Of a stretch of DNA of 64,000 nt, positions 25,537-32,842 are shown in pieces. Source of the DNA: Nonomuraea harbinensis (GTDB lineage: Bacteria > Actinomycetota > Actinomycetes > Streptosporangiales > Streptosporangiaceae); the NCBI RefSeq assembly GCF_019396385.1, contig NZ_JAHKRN010000001.1, positions 310,001 through 374,000 on the forward strand, read 5' to 3'. Positions within the stretch are counted from its first letter, which is position 1. Each line of letters starts with the position of its first letter. The notes beneath the pieces were generated by a model that saw only the letters and a program-made list of their open reading frames with translations, was not told where the DNA came from and did not search any database. A program made the translations under genes and the position numbers.

Positions 25537-26232
25537 TTACTCCCAGCGAAAGAACCTGGCCGCGATCATACTGACGACCAGCGCGTACCCGGCCATCACC
25601 AGCAGCGGCAGCGGATCGGCCGGACTGCCCGCCCAGATGTCCTGCAGACTCTGCCGGAAAGCCCCCAGAGGGGTGTATTCACCGACGCGCACCAAAATAT
25701 CGGGCATCTGGTGCGTCGGCTGCATCAGCCCGGCCAGAAAGGCCATCGGGAAGTACAGCAGGACGCCGATCCCGTTGGCGGACCGCCCGTTCGGGGCCAG
25801 CGCCGCGATGAGCAGCCCGATGGCGAACAGGGAACCCGCCCCGAGCAGGAAGACCAGCGCGACCAGCGGCCACCGGGAGGGCAGGTGGGCCCGCAGGACG
25901 CCGCCCGCCACGCCCAGCAGCAGGCCGCAGGCGGCCACCGCGAGCACGAGCTGCAGGATCAGCTGCACCACCAGCATCCGCACCGGGCGCACCGGCGTGG
26001 CCGAGAGCCGGCGCAGGATGCCCCGCTCACGGTAGGTGGCCAGGGTGGTGGGCAGCATGTAGAGGCCGACGAGCCCCACCGCGATGGCCAGCGCCATCGG
26101 CACCAGCACGGTGTCGCCGGGCTCGATCGAGCTGCCGAAGACCACGAGGATGAACAGCGGGATGAGCAGGGCGAAGATCGCCCCGGGCTCCCTGGTGAGC
26201 AGCTTCAGTTCGACGAAGGTCAGCTTGGTCAC
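25537..26232 (-). CDS. ABC transporter permease (ABC-2 type)
   Basis: GTG 26232 begins [20 protein letters not shown], the usual cytoplasmic start of ABC-2 permeases. The 231-residue protein has six hydrophobic helices and the conserved [14 protein letters not shown] segment after helix 2. It forms the membrane part of an exporter with the upstream ATPase, typically for drugs or peptides. The substrate is unknown. Confidence 0.9.
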   Translation of the reverse strand: MTKLTFVELKLLTREPGAIFALLIPLFILVVFGSSIEPGDTVLVPMALAIAVGLVGLYMLPTTLATYRERGILRRLSATPVRPVRMLVVQLILQLVLAVAACGLLLGVAGGVLRAHLPSRWPLVALVFLLGAGSLFAIGLLIAALAPNGRSANGIGVLLYFPMAFLAGLMQPTHQMPDILVRVGEYTPLGAFRQSLQDIWAGSPADPLPLLVMAGYALVVSMIAARFFRWE

Positions 26233-26237
26233 GGGTC

Positions 26238-27149
26238 CTACTCCTTGGTGCCGAAGGAACGGCCGGTCAGGGCGATGAAGGCGTCGTCGAGGGTGCGCTT
26301 GTCGATGCGCAGGTCGCTCACGAGGACGTGGTGCCTGGCGAGGTGGGCGGTGACCGCGGTGGCGAAGTCGGCCCGCCCGCTGACGACCACCCGGTCGCCG
26401 GTCCTGCTCACTCCGGTCACCCCCGGCAGGTCCGCCAGCCCGGCGGGCTCGCCGTCCATCAGCGTGAAGCTCATCCGGTGCTCGGCGTCGATCCCGTCGA
26501 TCAGGCCCGCCGGGGTGTCGAGGGCGACGACGCGGCCGCGGTCGAAGACGGCGACCCGGTCGCAGAGCTCCTCGACCTCGTCCATGAAGTGGCTGACCAG
26601 CACCACCGTCATGCCGCTCGCCCGGACCCGCTTGATCAGCTCCCACGTGGTGCGCCGGGCCTGCGGGTCGAGCCCGGTGGTCAGCTCGTCGAGGAAGGCC
26701 ACCCGCGGGTTGCCGACCAGCGCCAGGGCGATGAACAGGCGCTGCTTCTGGCCGCCCGACAGCTTCCCGAACCGGGCGTCGCGCTTCTCGTCCAGCCCCC
26801 ACTCGGCCATCAGTTCGCGCCAGTCGCGCGGCTGGGCGTAGAAGGAGGCGTAGAGGTCCAGGGCCTCCCACACCTTGATGTTCTCCGGCAGCTGCGTGTG
26901 CTGGAGCTGCACGCCGATCCGCTCGCGCAGCCGCCTGCCGTCCTTGGCCGGGTCGAGCCCCAGCACGCTGATCGACCCCTCGTCGGGCTGTCGCAGCCCT
27001 TCCACGCACTCCACGGTGGTGGTCTTGCCGGTGCCGTTGGGGCCGAGGATGCCGAAGATCTCGCCCTCTTCCACGGAGAACGACACCCCGTCCAGAACCG
27101 TCAGCTCCCCGTACGACTTGCGGAGGCCGTTGACTTCGATGACTGCCAT
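26238..27149 (-). CDS. ABC transporter ATP-binding protein
   Basis: The protein has 303 residues, with Walker A GPNGTGKTTT (about residues 36-45), signature LSGGQKQRL, Walker B VAFLDELTTGLD and the H-loop in VSHFMDEVEELCD. The 80-residue C-terminal extension is typical of DrrA-like exporter ATPases. It is the first gene of the ATPase-permease-kinase-regulator operon. An 18-bp palindrome about 80 bases upstream may be the operator. Confidence 0.92.
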   Translation of the reverse strand: MAVIEVNGLRKSYGELTVLDGVSFSVEEGEIFGILGPNGTGKTTTVECVEGLRQPDEGSISVLGLDPAKDGRRLRERIGVQLQHTQLPENIKVWEALDLYASFYAQPRDWRELMAEWGLDEKRDARFGKLSGGQKQRLFIALALVGNPRVAFLDELTTGLDPQARRTTWELIKRVRASGMTVVLVSHFMDEVEELCDRVAVFDRGRVVALDTPAGLIDGIDAEHRMSFTLMDGEPAGLADLPGVTGVSRTGDRVVVSGRADFATAVTAHLARHHVLVSDLRIDKRTLDDAFIALTGRSFGTKE

Positions 27150-27227
27150 GGCTCAAGCGTCGTCCGCCGGCGGCTCCGGCGAATCGACCCGCCGGCCATG
27201 ATCCGCCGCGGATCCGGCTGGCGCGGA

Positions 27228-27245
27228 AATCAACCGATCGGTTGA
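27228..27245. promoter_or_regulatory. Perfect 18-bp palindrome upstream of the ABC exporter operon
   Basis: ATCAACCGATCGGTTGAT reads identically on both strands. It lies 79 bases from the ATPase start and 160 bases from the divergent glycosidase. The form fits a TetR-type dimer site; no TetR gene is in the window, so the binder is unknown. Confidence 0.5.
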
Positions 27246-27264
27246 TGCGCGGCCGAATCCGGAG

Positions 27265-27275
27265 CTGAAAGTTTC
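27265..27275. promoter_or_regulatory. TGAAAGTTTCA palindrome upstream of the glycosidase
   Basis: This perfect 11-bp dyad lies 131 bases before the glycosidase start and resembles operators used by LacI-type repressors of plant polysaccharide genes in actinomycetes (variants of CGAAA-TTTCG). The assignment rests on form and on the adjacent glycosidase. Confidence 0.35.
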
Positions 27276-27340
27276 ACCGGCGGTTGACGAACGCACCGCC
27301 CGCCGCACATGATCACGCTTGTCTCCTGGTCAGGAGGAGG

Positions 27341-27382
27341 CGTCGAGTGATGACCGTCGAGTGATGACCGTCCAGTGATGAC
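27341..27382 (+). repeat. Three tandem copies of a 14-bp unit before the glycosidase
   Basis: CGTCGAGTGATGAC occurs at 27341 and 27355, and CGTCCAGTGATGAC at 27369. The array ends 23 bases before ATG 27406, inside the likely leader region, and may affect transcription or translation start. Confidence 0.6.
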
Positions 27383-27405
27383 CACTGCCACGGCGAGGTG
27401 CACCG

Positions 27406-29442
27406 ATGCCGAGAACCCTGCTCCGGGCCGCGTCCGCGATCGTGCTGACGCTGGCCGCCCTGAACATCCCTGCCGCCCATGCCCAGGACGCCGCCCCTGT
27501 CGAGGTGACCGTCAACACGCGTGCCGCCCTCGCGGCCGTACCCGAGACAGGCATCGGCACCAACCATGCCATCTGGGACACCCACCTGGGCTCGGACCAG
27601 ACCGCCGACCTCCTCAAGGAGGCGGGCGTGAAGCTGCTGCGCTACCCCGGCGGCTCGTACTCCGACATCTACCACTGGGCCGACCACACCGCCCCCGGCG
27701 GCTACGTCGCGCCGAACACCGACTTCGACACCTACATGGCCGGCGTGCGCCGCACCGGGGCGAAGGCGATGGTGACCGCCAACTACGGCACCGGCACGGC
27801 CGAGGAGGCCGCCGCCTGGGTCAGGTACGCCAACGTCACCAAGGGCTACGGCGTGAAGTACTGGGAGATCGGCAACGAGAACTACGGCAACGGCCACTAC
27901 GGCGCCGCCTGGGAGGCCGACGACCACCCCGACAAGAGCCCGGCCGAGTACGCCCGCCACGTCGTCGCCTACGCGGACGCCATGAAGGCCGTCGACCCCA
28001 CCATCAAGATCGGCGCCGTGCTCACCACCCCCGCCAACTGGCCCGACGCGATCGTGGCCGAGGGCGACGCGGGAAGCTGGAACCAGGTCGTCCTGTCGGC
28101 CGCCGGATCCAAGATCGACTTCGTGGTCCTGCACTGGTATCCGGGGGCCCTCGACCGTACGGGACACGTACCCGACATGGTCCAGCTCGCCCGCGAGCAG
28201 ATCGCCCGGTACGCCGGCCCCGGCGCCGAGCGGATCGGCATCGCGATGACGGAGTTCAACACCGGCTCGAGCAGCAACGGCACCAACACCCAGCCGGGCG
28301 CCCTGGCCGCCGCCGACGCGTACGCGACGCTGCTGGCCAACGGTGTGTTCACGGTCGACTGGTGGAACGTGCGCAACGGCATCGGCGCCGTCACCGAGGT
28401 CGAGGGGCACACCGACTACGGCGACTTCGGCCTGCTGTCGAGCGCGGCCTGCACGTCCGACGGCTCGGTCTGCGAGCCCGCGCTGAACACCCCCTTCGCG
28501 CCCTACTACGCGCTCCAGATGGTCAGCCGCTTCGCCCGTCCCGGCGACCAGTTCGTCCGGGCGGCGGCCGACCAGCCCGCGGTCTCCGCGCACGCCGCCC
28601 GCCGCCCCAACGGCGAGCTGGCGGTCATGCTGATCAACACCTCGCGCGACACCTCGTACGCGGCCGCCCTCGACTACGAGGGCTACACCCCCGCCGCGGG
28701 CGCGCCCACCGTGCTCACCCACACCAACGGCGCCACCGCGATCACCACCGAGACCGCGGGCACTCCCGCCGGCCGGCTCCTGCCGCCGCTGTCGCTCACC
28801 ACGATCGTCCTGCGTCCCGCCGCCCCGCCGTCCGGCCCCGGCGCCCCCGGTCAGCCCGCCGCCACCGCCGTGACCGACACCACCGCCACCATCACCTGGC
28901 CGCGCGCCACCCCGGGCGCCCGCCCGGTCGCCAAGTACGAGATCCACCGCCAGCACGGCGCCGTCACCGAGCAGCTCGGCGAGACTGGCGGCACCTCGTT
29001 CACGGCCGCCAACCTCAGGCCCGGCACCCGCTACACCGTCAACGTGATCGCCCGCGACAGCGGCGGCGGCCTCTCCTGGTCCTCCCCGCCGCTGACCTTC
29101 ACCACCAAGGCCCCCGCCACGAGTTCCTGCACGGCGAAGCTGACCGTGCAGTCGGACTGGGCCAGCGGCTACGTCGGCAGCATCGAGATCACCAACACCG
29201 GCGCCCCGGTCAACGGCTGGACGCTGAACTTCGCCTGGCCGAGAGCCTGGCAGAGCCTCGGCAGCGGCTGGAGCGCGACCTGGACCCAGAACGGCCAGGA
29301 CGTCAAGGCCGTCAGCGAGCCAGGGAACGGCGCGCTGGGCACGGGCGCGACGACCACGATCGGCTTCGTCGGCAACTACACCGGCCCGAACGTCCTGCCG
29401 TCGGTCTTCACCTTCAACGGAAGGGTCTGCGGCACCGGCTGA
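27406..29442 (+). CDS. Secreted clan-A glycosidase with FnIII and CBM2 modules
   Basis: The 678-residue protein has a signal peptide (cleavage about residue 27, AAHA), a TIM-barrel catalytic domain (about 35-470), a fibronectin-III linker (about 478-565) and a C-terminal family 2 carbohydrate-binding module (about 575-678; SDWASGYVGSIEITN, NGWTLNF). Glu158 in WEIGNENYG and Glu283 in IAMTEFNTG fit the acid/base and nucleophile of clan GH-A enzymes such as arabinofuranosidases (GH51-like). It should act on plant cell-wall polysaccharide bound to cellulose. It is monocistronic, followed by a strong terminator. The GH family is not certain. Confidence 0.85.
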   Translation: MPRTLLRAASAIVLTLAALNIPAAHAQDAAPVEVTVNTRAALAAVPETGIGTNHAIWDTHLGSDQTADLLKEAGVKLLRYPGGSYSDIYHWADHTAPGGYVAPNTDFDTYMAGVRRTGAKAMVTANYGTGTAEEAAAWVRYANVTKGYGVKYWEIGNENYGNGHYGAAWEADDHPDKSPAEYARHVVAYADAMKAVDPTIKIGAVLTTPANWPDAIVAEGDAGSWNQVVLSAAGSKIDFVVLHWYPGALDRTGHVPDMVQLAREQIARYAGPGAERIGIAMTEFNTGSSSNGTNTQPGALAAADAYATLLANGVFTVDWWNVRNGIGAVTEVEGHTDYGDFGLLSSAACTSDGSVCEPALNTPFAPYYALQMVSRFARPGDQFVRAAADQPAVSAHAARRPNGELAVMLINTSRDTSYAAALDYEGYTPAAGAPTVLTHTNGATAITTETAGTPAGRLLPPLSLTTIVLRPAAPPSGPGAPGQPAATAVTDTTATITWPRATPGARPVAKYEIHRQHGAVTEQLGETGGTSFTAANLRPGTRYTVNVIARDSGGGLSWSSPPLTFTTKAPATSSCTAKLTVQSDWASGYVGSIEITNTGAPVNGWTLNFAWPRAWQSLGSGWSATWTQNGQDVKAVSEPGNGALGTGATTTIGFVGNYTGPNVLPSVFTFNGRVCGTG

Positions 29443-29452
29443 CGCGTCATGA

Positions 29453-29510
29453 AAGGGCATCGAAGGCCGCCATTCGATCGACGGCCTTCGATGCCCTTCA
29501 AGTCTTTTTG
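29453..29510 (+). terminator. Strong intrinsic terminator after the glycosidase
   Basis: AAGGGCATCGAAGGCCG (29453-29469) pairs perfectly with CGGCCTTCGATGCCCTT (29482-29498), a 17-bp stem with a 12-base loop, followed by a CTTTTT run. It is among the clearest terminators in the window. Confidence 0.9.
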
Positions 29511-29592
29511 AAACCGGTGGATTTGTAGTGATTGATCCCCATTTGGGTGCTAGCGTCCTAATTGAAGGATCAATCGAAAAGGGGGAGACGTC

Positions 29593-29709
29593 GTGAGTAG
29601 CGGATATGGCGGCTGCCGCCGCCGTCGATACCGTCGCTGCCGCCGCAGAAGGTGGTGGGGCTACTGGAACGACTGGGACTGGGACGACGACTGGGGCTAC
29701 TGGTGGTGA
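29593..29709 (+). CDS. Arg/Cys- and Trp/Asp-rich microprotein (38 aa)
   Basis: GTG 29593 follows GGGGGAG by five bases. The product starts MSSGYGGCRRRRYRRCRRRR and continues WWGYWNDWDWDDDWGYWW. The first half has ten arginines and two cysteines; the second half has nine tryptophans and six aspartates or asparagines in 18 residues. The charge split and aromatic tail are striking. It stands alone between a strong terminator and a convergent regulator gene, with an A/T-rich leader that ends in a good ribosome site. It could be a modified-peptide precursor, a nucleic-acid or membrane-binding peptide, or a structural protein. I recognise no family. Confidence 0.55.
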   Translation: MSSGYGGCRRRRYRRCRRRRWWGYWNDWDWDDDWGYWW

Positions 29710-29739
29710 CCGCAGTCCCGATCTGACGGATCGCGACGG

Positions 29740-30555
29740 TCAACGCTCGGCGTTAGGTCGCCGTGATCCGTCCTCAACACCGGCCGGCTGCCGTTCGAGC
29801 AGGGTCTTGAGTTCGGACAGCAGGTCCGGCCATCCCCCCTTGATCATCTCCAGAACGGTGCTGCCCGGCTCGAACCCGTCGTGGACGACGGTGAGCTTGA
29901 CCCGCTCCCCGGCCGGTTCGAGATCGAAGGTCACGCGAGAGCGGGGTTCGGCGGCGATCTCGGCGAGGACGTCCGGGGCGACGCCGGCGTCGTCGGCCCA
30001 CTCCCGGGTGAAGGTGTGCCAGCTGTACGAGAGCCGCCGGTAGGGGTCGGACTCCAGGACCACGCTGCCGCCGTCGTCGACGACCGAGCCCTCGGTGCGC
30101 CAGACGACGGGGGCGCCCTTGGTCCAGGCCGACTCCAGGGTGAGACCCCAGTAGGACCGGGTGAACTCCGGCTCGGTCAGCGCGCGCCACAGGCGCTCCG
30201 GCGTGGTGACGATGTAGGACGTGTAGACGAACTCGGGCTTGGACACAGCCGTCTCCTCAAGGGCTCGCTTCAGCGCCGACAGCGACTGGACGCGCCGCCG
30301 GTCGTAGCGGCGGATCCAGCGCTCGGCGATGTCGTTGATCGGGGCGGCGTTGAGGTAGTGGAGCTTCTCCCGGCCGTGCCTGACCGTGGTGATCAGCTCG
30401 GCGGCCTCCAGGACGGCCAGGTGCTTGCTGACCGACTGGCGGGCCATGTCCAGCCCGTCGCAGAGCTCGCTCAGGGTCTGGCCGTCACGGGCGTTGAGAC
30501 TGTCCAGGAGCATGCGGCGGCTGGCGTCGGCCAGCGCCTTGAACACGTCGTCCAC
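29740..30555 (-). CDS. ArsR-type regulator fused to an SRPBCC (AHSA1-like) domain
   Basis: GTG 30555 gives MDDVFKALADASRRMLLDSL, the usual start of this class, with GAGGTGG upstream; a GTG three codons earlier is possible. The 271-residue protein has an N-terminal winged helix (TLSELCDGLDMARQSVSKHLAVLE) and, after a linker near residue 100, a START/SRPBCC domain (VTTPERLWRALTEPEFTRSYWG) that likely binds a hydrophobic ligand. Fusion of both in one chain suggests a one-component sensor. It almost certainly represses itself: two dyads lie across its promoter. No other gene of the operon is evident. Confidence 0.88.
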   Translation of the reverse strand: MDDVFKALADASRRMLLDSLNARDGQTLSELCDGLDMARQSVSKHLAVLEAAELITTVRHGREKLHYLNAAPINDIAERWIRRYDRRRVQSLSALKRALEETAVSKPEFVYTSYIVTTPERLWRALTEPEFTRSYWGLTLESAWTKGAPVVWRTEGSVVDDGGSVVLESDPYRRLSYSWHTFTREWADDAGVAPDVLAEIAAEPRSRVTFDLEPAGERVKLTVVHDGFEPGSTVLEMIKGGWPDLLSELKTLLERQPAGVEDGSRRPNAER

Positions 30556-30573
30556 AGCTACCACCTCGATTGC

Positions 30574-30625
30574 GCAGCCGTTTGGCTGCCTATGAACGAT
30601 AGGCAGCCAAACGGCTGCATGTCAA
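30574..30625 (-). promoter_or_regulatory. Promoter and double operator of the ArsR-SRPBCC gene
   Basis: On the minus strand TTGACA (30620-30625) and TATCGT (30596-30601) are 18 bases apart. GCAGCCGTTTGGCTGC fills the spacer (30603-30618) and its inverted copy GCAGCCAAACGGCTGC lies at 30574-30589, over the expected start of transcription. Each is itself a dyad and the two together form a perfect 20-bp inverted repeat (30574-30593 and 30599-30618) around a 5-base centre. The -35 box also contains the stop codon of the upstream HNH gene. Confidence 0.75.
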
Positions 30626-31263
30626 CAGGTGCGCAGCATGTTGAGCAGGGCCGTCTTCTCCTTGCGGGTGACGAAGAGCCGGTAGTGACGCTTCACGGTG
30701 ATCCACGACGTCGCGTACCGGCACCAGTGGGCGCGGCGCGGCGGACGCCAGCTTTGCGGGCCCTTGGCCCCCTTGGCGATGTTGGCGGAATGGCTCACGG
30801 TGAGCAGTTCGGGCCGCCTGATGTCGTTGGCGAACGCGCGCCGCTTGGCCGGGCTCCACCGCTTGGCGCCCGATCGCCAGGCGTACGCGAGCGGCACCAC
30901 GTGGTCGACGTCCACGTACCTCTCGCTCTTCAGCTTCTTGCCGTCGTACGGGCTGAACCAGACTCCCCTGACCGGGTGGCAGGCCGCGTTCCGGCGGACG
31001 CGCCGCCCGTCGCGGGCCAGGACGAGCTCCCGCGTACTGCACCTCCCCTTGCGGTCCGCCCAGTGGGGGCGGAACTTCTCGCGGCTGTAACCGCGGATGG
31101 ACAACGGCCTGGCGACCTTGAGCTGCGCCAGCATGCTCCGGGCCCGGGCGGCGGCCTGCTTGCGGGATTCGGCCGCCGCGGGCGGGGCAGTGAGAACGGC
31201 GGTGATCGGGAGGACGAGGAGAGTGAGCACGGCGACGTTGGTCGCCCGCCGCAGGAAGATCAT
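30622..31263 (-). CDS. Secreted HNH endonuclease-family protein
   Basis: ATG 31263 begins MIFLRRATNVAVLTLLVLP, a signal peptide cleaved near residue 32 (PPAAA); in-frame ATGs at 31275 and 31287 would add a few residues. The 213-residue protein contains the HNH-type core of the GmrSD_C/DUF1524 group: YVDVDHVVPLAYAWRSGA, then ELLTVSHSANIAKGAKGP with the conserved Asn, and a CRYATSWITVKRHY segment. Such exported nucleases degrade extracellular DNA or act as toxins. No immunity gene is obvious next to it. Confidence 0.85.
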   Translation of the reverse strand: MIFLRRATNVAVLTLLVLPITAVLTAPPAAAESRKQAAARARSMLAQLKVARPLSIRGYSREKFRPHWADRKGRCSTRELVLARDGRRVRRNAACHPVRGVWFSPYDGKKLKSERYVDVDHVVPLAYAWRSGAKRWSPAKRRAFANDIRRPELLTVSHSANIAKGAKGPQSWRPPRRAHWCRYATSWITVKRHYRLFVTRKEKTALLNMLRTC

Positions 31264-31332
31264 GGTTTCACCCATGACGAGCGGCATCCCCGCTCGCGGC
31301 GCGGATAACCTCGCCGTGAAAGGATCGACAGC

Positions 31333-31788
31333 GTGACGCGCCTGCTGATCGTGCACCACACCACCTCGCCCACGCTCCGCGAGCTCTTCGAGGCCGTCCG
31401 GGAGGGCGCCACCACCGACGAGGTCGAGGGCGTGGAGGTCGTCACCCGCCCGGCGCTGGCCGCCACCGCCGTCGACGTGTTCGCGGCCGACGGCCTCATC
31501 CTGGGCACCCCGGCCAACATCGGCTACATGAGCGGCGCGCTCAAGCACTTCTTCGACACGATCTACTACCCCTGCCTGGAGGAGACCCGCCGCCTGCCGT
31601 ACGCCCTGTACGTGCACGGCAACAACGACACGACCGGCGCCGTCCGCGCGGTGGAGTCGATCGCCACCGGACTCGGCTGGGAGCGGGTCCGGCACCCGGC
31701 GTCGGTGACGGGCGCCCCCGGCAAGGACGACCTCGAAGCCTGCTGGGAGCTCGGCGCCACGGTCGCCGCCACGATCAGCCCCGGCTGA
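31333..31788 (+). CDS. Flavodoxin-family protein
   Basis: GTG 31333 gives a 151-residue single domain with the FMN phosphate loop replaced by HHTTSPTLRELFEAV and the aromatic/loop segment ILGTPANIGYMSGALKHFFDTIYYP typical of NAD(P)H-dependent flavin reductases. It probably binds FMN and shuttles electrons, partner unknown. It is divergent from the HNH gene and convergent with the sigma factor gene. Confidence 0.8.
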   Translation: MTRLLIVHHTTSPTLRELFEAVREGATTDEVEGVEVVTRPALAATAVDVFAADGLILGTPANIGYMSGALKHFFDTIYYPCLEETRRLPYALYVHGNNDTTGAVRAVESIATGLGWERVRHPASVTGAPGKDDLEACWELGATVAATISPG

Positions 31789-31795
31789 CGGCGGC

Positions 31796-32677
31796 TCAGC
31801 GGCTCACCGCGGTCTCCCGCTCCATGCGCGACAGCTTCTCGGGATTGCGCACGGCGTAGAGCCCGGTGATGAGGCCGTCCTCGACGCGCACCGTCATGAC
31901 GGTCTCGACCTCGCCATCGGCACGGATGACCAGCGCGGGGCAGCCGTTGACCAGCGCCGGCTGCGGCGACGCCGTGCGGGCGACCCTTTTCAGCAGCGCG
32001 GCCACCTGACCGGCTCCCACGACGGGCGCGGGCGCGGCCGGCACGAGCCCGCCGCCGTCCGCCAGCAGGACGACGTCGGGCGCGAGGACGTCGAGGAGCC
32101 GCCGCAGGTCGCCCGTCTCGACCGCCCGCCGGAACGCCTCCAGCACGTCGCGGGTCTCGGCCGGTGAGGCCGCCCCGCGCGGCCGGCGGGCGGCGACGTG
32201 GGACCGCGCCCGGTGGGCGATCTGGCGGACCGCGGCCACGCTCTTGCCGACGGCTTCCGCGATCTCGTCGTAGGCCAGGTCGAACACCTCACGCAGCACG
32301 AACACCGCCCGCTCGGTCGGCGTCAGCGTCTCCAGCACCAGCAGCATCGCCATCGAGACGCTCTCGGCCAGCTCGACGTCCTCGGCCACGTCGGGCGCGG
32401 TCAGCAGCGGCTCGGGCAGCCACGGGCCGACGTAGGACTCCTTGCGCCGGCCGAGCGTGCGCAGTCGTTTCAGCGCCTGCCGCGTGACGATCCGTACCAG
32501 ATAAGCACGCTGATCCCGCACCGTACCGAGATCGACGCCCGCCCACCGCAGCCAGGTTTCCTGCAGGACGTCCTCCGCGTCGGCGGCCGAGCTCAGCATC
32601 TCGTAGGCGACCGTGAACAGCAGGTTGCGGTGGGCGAGGAACGCCTCGGTCGCCGGATGCTCGCTGCCTTCGCCCAT
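31796..32677 (-). CDS. ECF sigma factor with SnoaL-like C-terminal domain (ECF41/SigJ type)
   Basis: ATG 32677 follows GAGGAGCAGTG. The 293-residue protein has sigma region 2 (NLLFTVAYEMLSSAADAEDVLQETWLRW), region 4 (TPTERAVFVLREVFDLAYDEIAEAVGKS) and a C-terminal SnoaL-like extension (about 190-290) that replaces an anti-sigma factor in this family. ECF41 genes characteristically sit beside oxidoreductases or carboxymuconolactone decarboxylases; here a divergent FAD oxidoreductase is present. The intergenic region has several TGTCAC elements, the -35 type of this family. Confidence 0.9.
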   Translation of the reverse strand: MGEGSEHPATEAFLAHRNLLFTVAYEMLSSAADAEDVLQETWLRWAGVDLGTVRDQRAYLVRIVTRQALKRLRTLGRRKESYVGPWLPEPLLTAPDVAEDVELAESVSMAMLLVLETLTPTERAVFVLREVFDLAYDEIAEAVGKSVAAVRQIAHRARSHVAARRPRGAASPAETRDVLEAFRRAVETGDLRRLLDVLAPDVVLLADGGGLVPAAPAPVVGAGQVAALLKRVARTASPQPALVNGCPALVIRADGEVETVMTVRVEDGLITGLYAVRNPEKLSRMERETAVSR

Positions 32678-32739
32678 CACTGCTCCTCGCCTGTCCGTTC
32701 CCGACCGTGCCACGCATACGATCCCGCCCGCCGCCGCCG

Positions 32740-32790
32740 TGTGACACCCGGACTCGGTGACATACGTCACACCCGCCGTGCTGTCACAAG
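32740..32790. promoter_or_regulatory. TGTCAC-rich intergenic region of the ECF41-like locus
   Basis: TGTGACA (32740), the palindrome GTGACATACGTCAC (32757-32770) and TGTCACA (32782-32788) crowd into 50 bases between the divergent genes. TGTCACA is the known -35 element of ECF41 promoters, but I do not find a perfect CGTC at 16 bases, so promoter assignment is partial. Confidence 0.4.
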
Positions 32791-32842
32791 CGTCGCGCCG
32801 CCGGGATCTCTTGCTCGTCAGACCGCGTACGGAAGGAACATC

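Noticed and set aside
27341-27382. CRISPR-like array
   Set aside because: The 14-bp units are directly tandem without spacers and no cas genes are present anywhere in the window.
27375-29528. 717-codon open frame overlapping the glycosidase in another register
   Set aside because: Arg/His/Pro-rich translation without domains; the register at 27406 has signal peptide, barrel, FnIII and CBM2.
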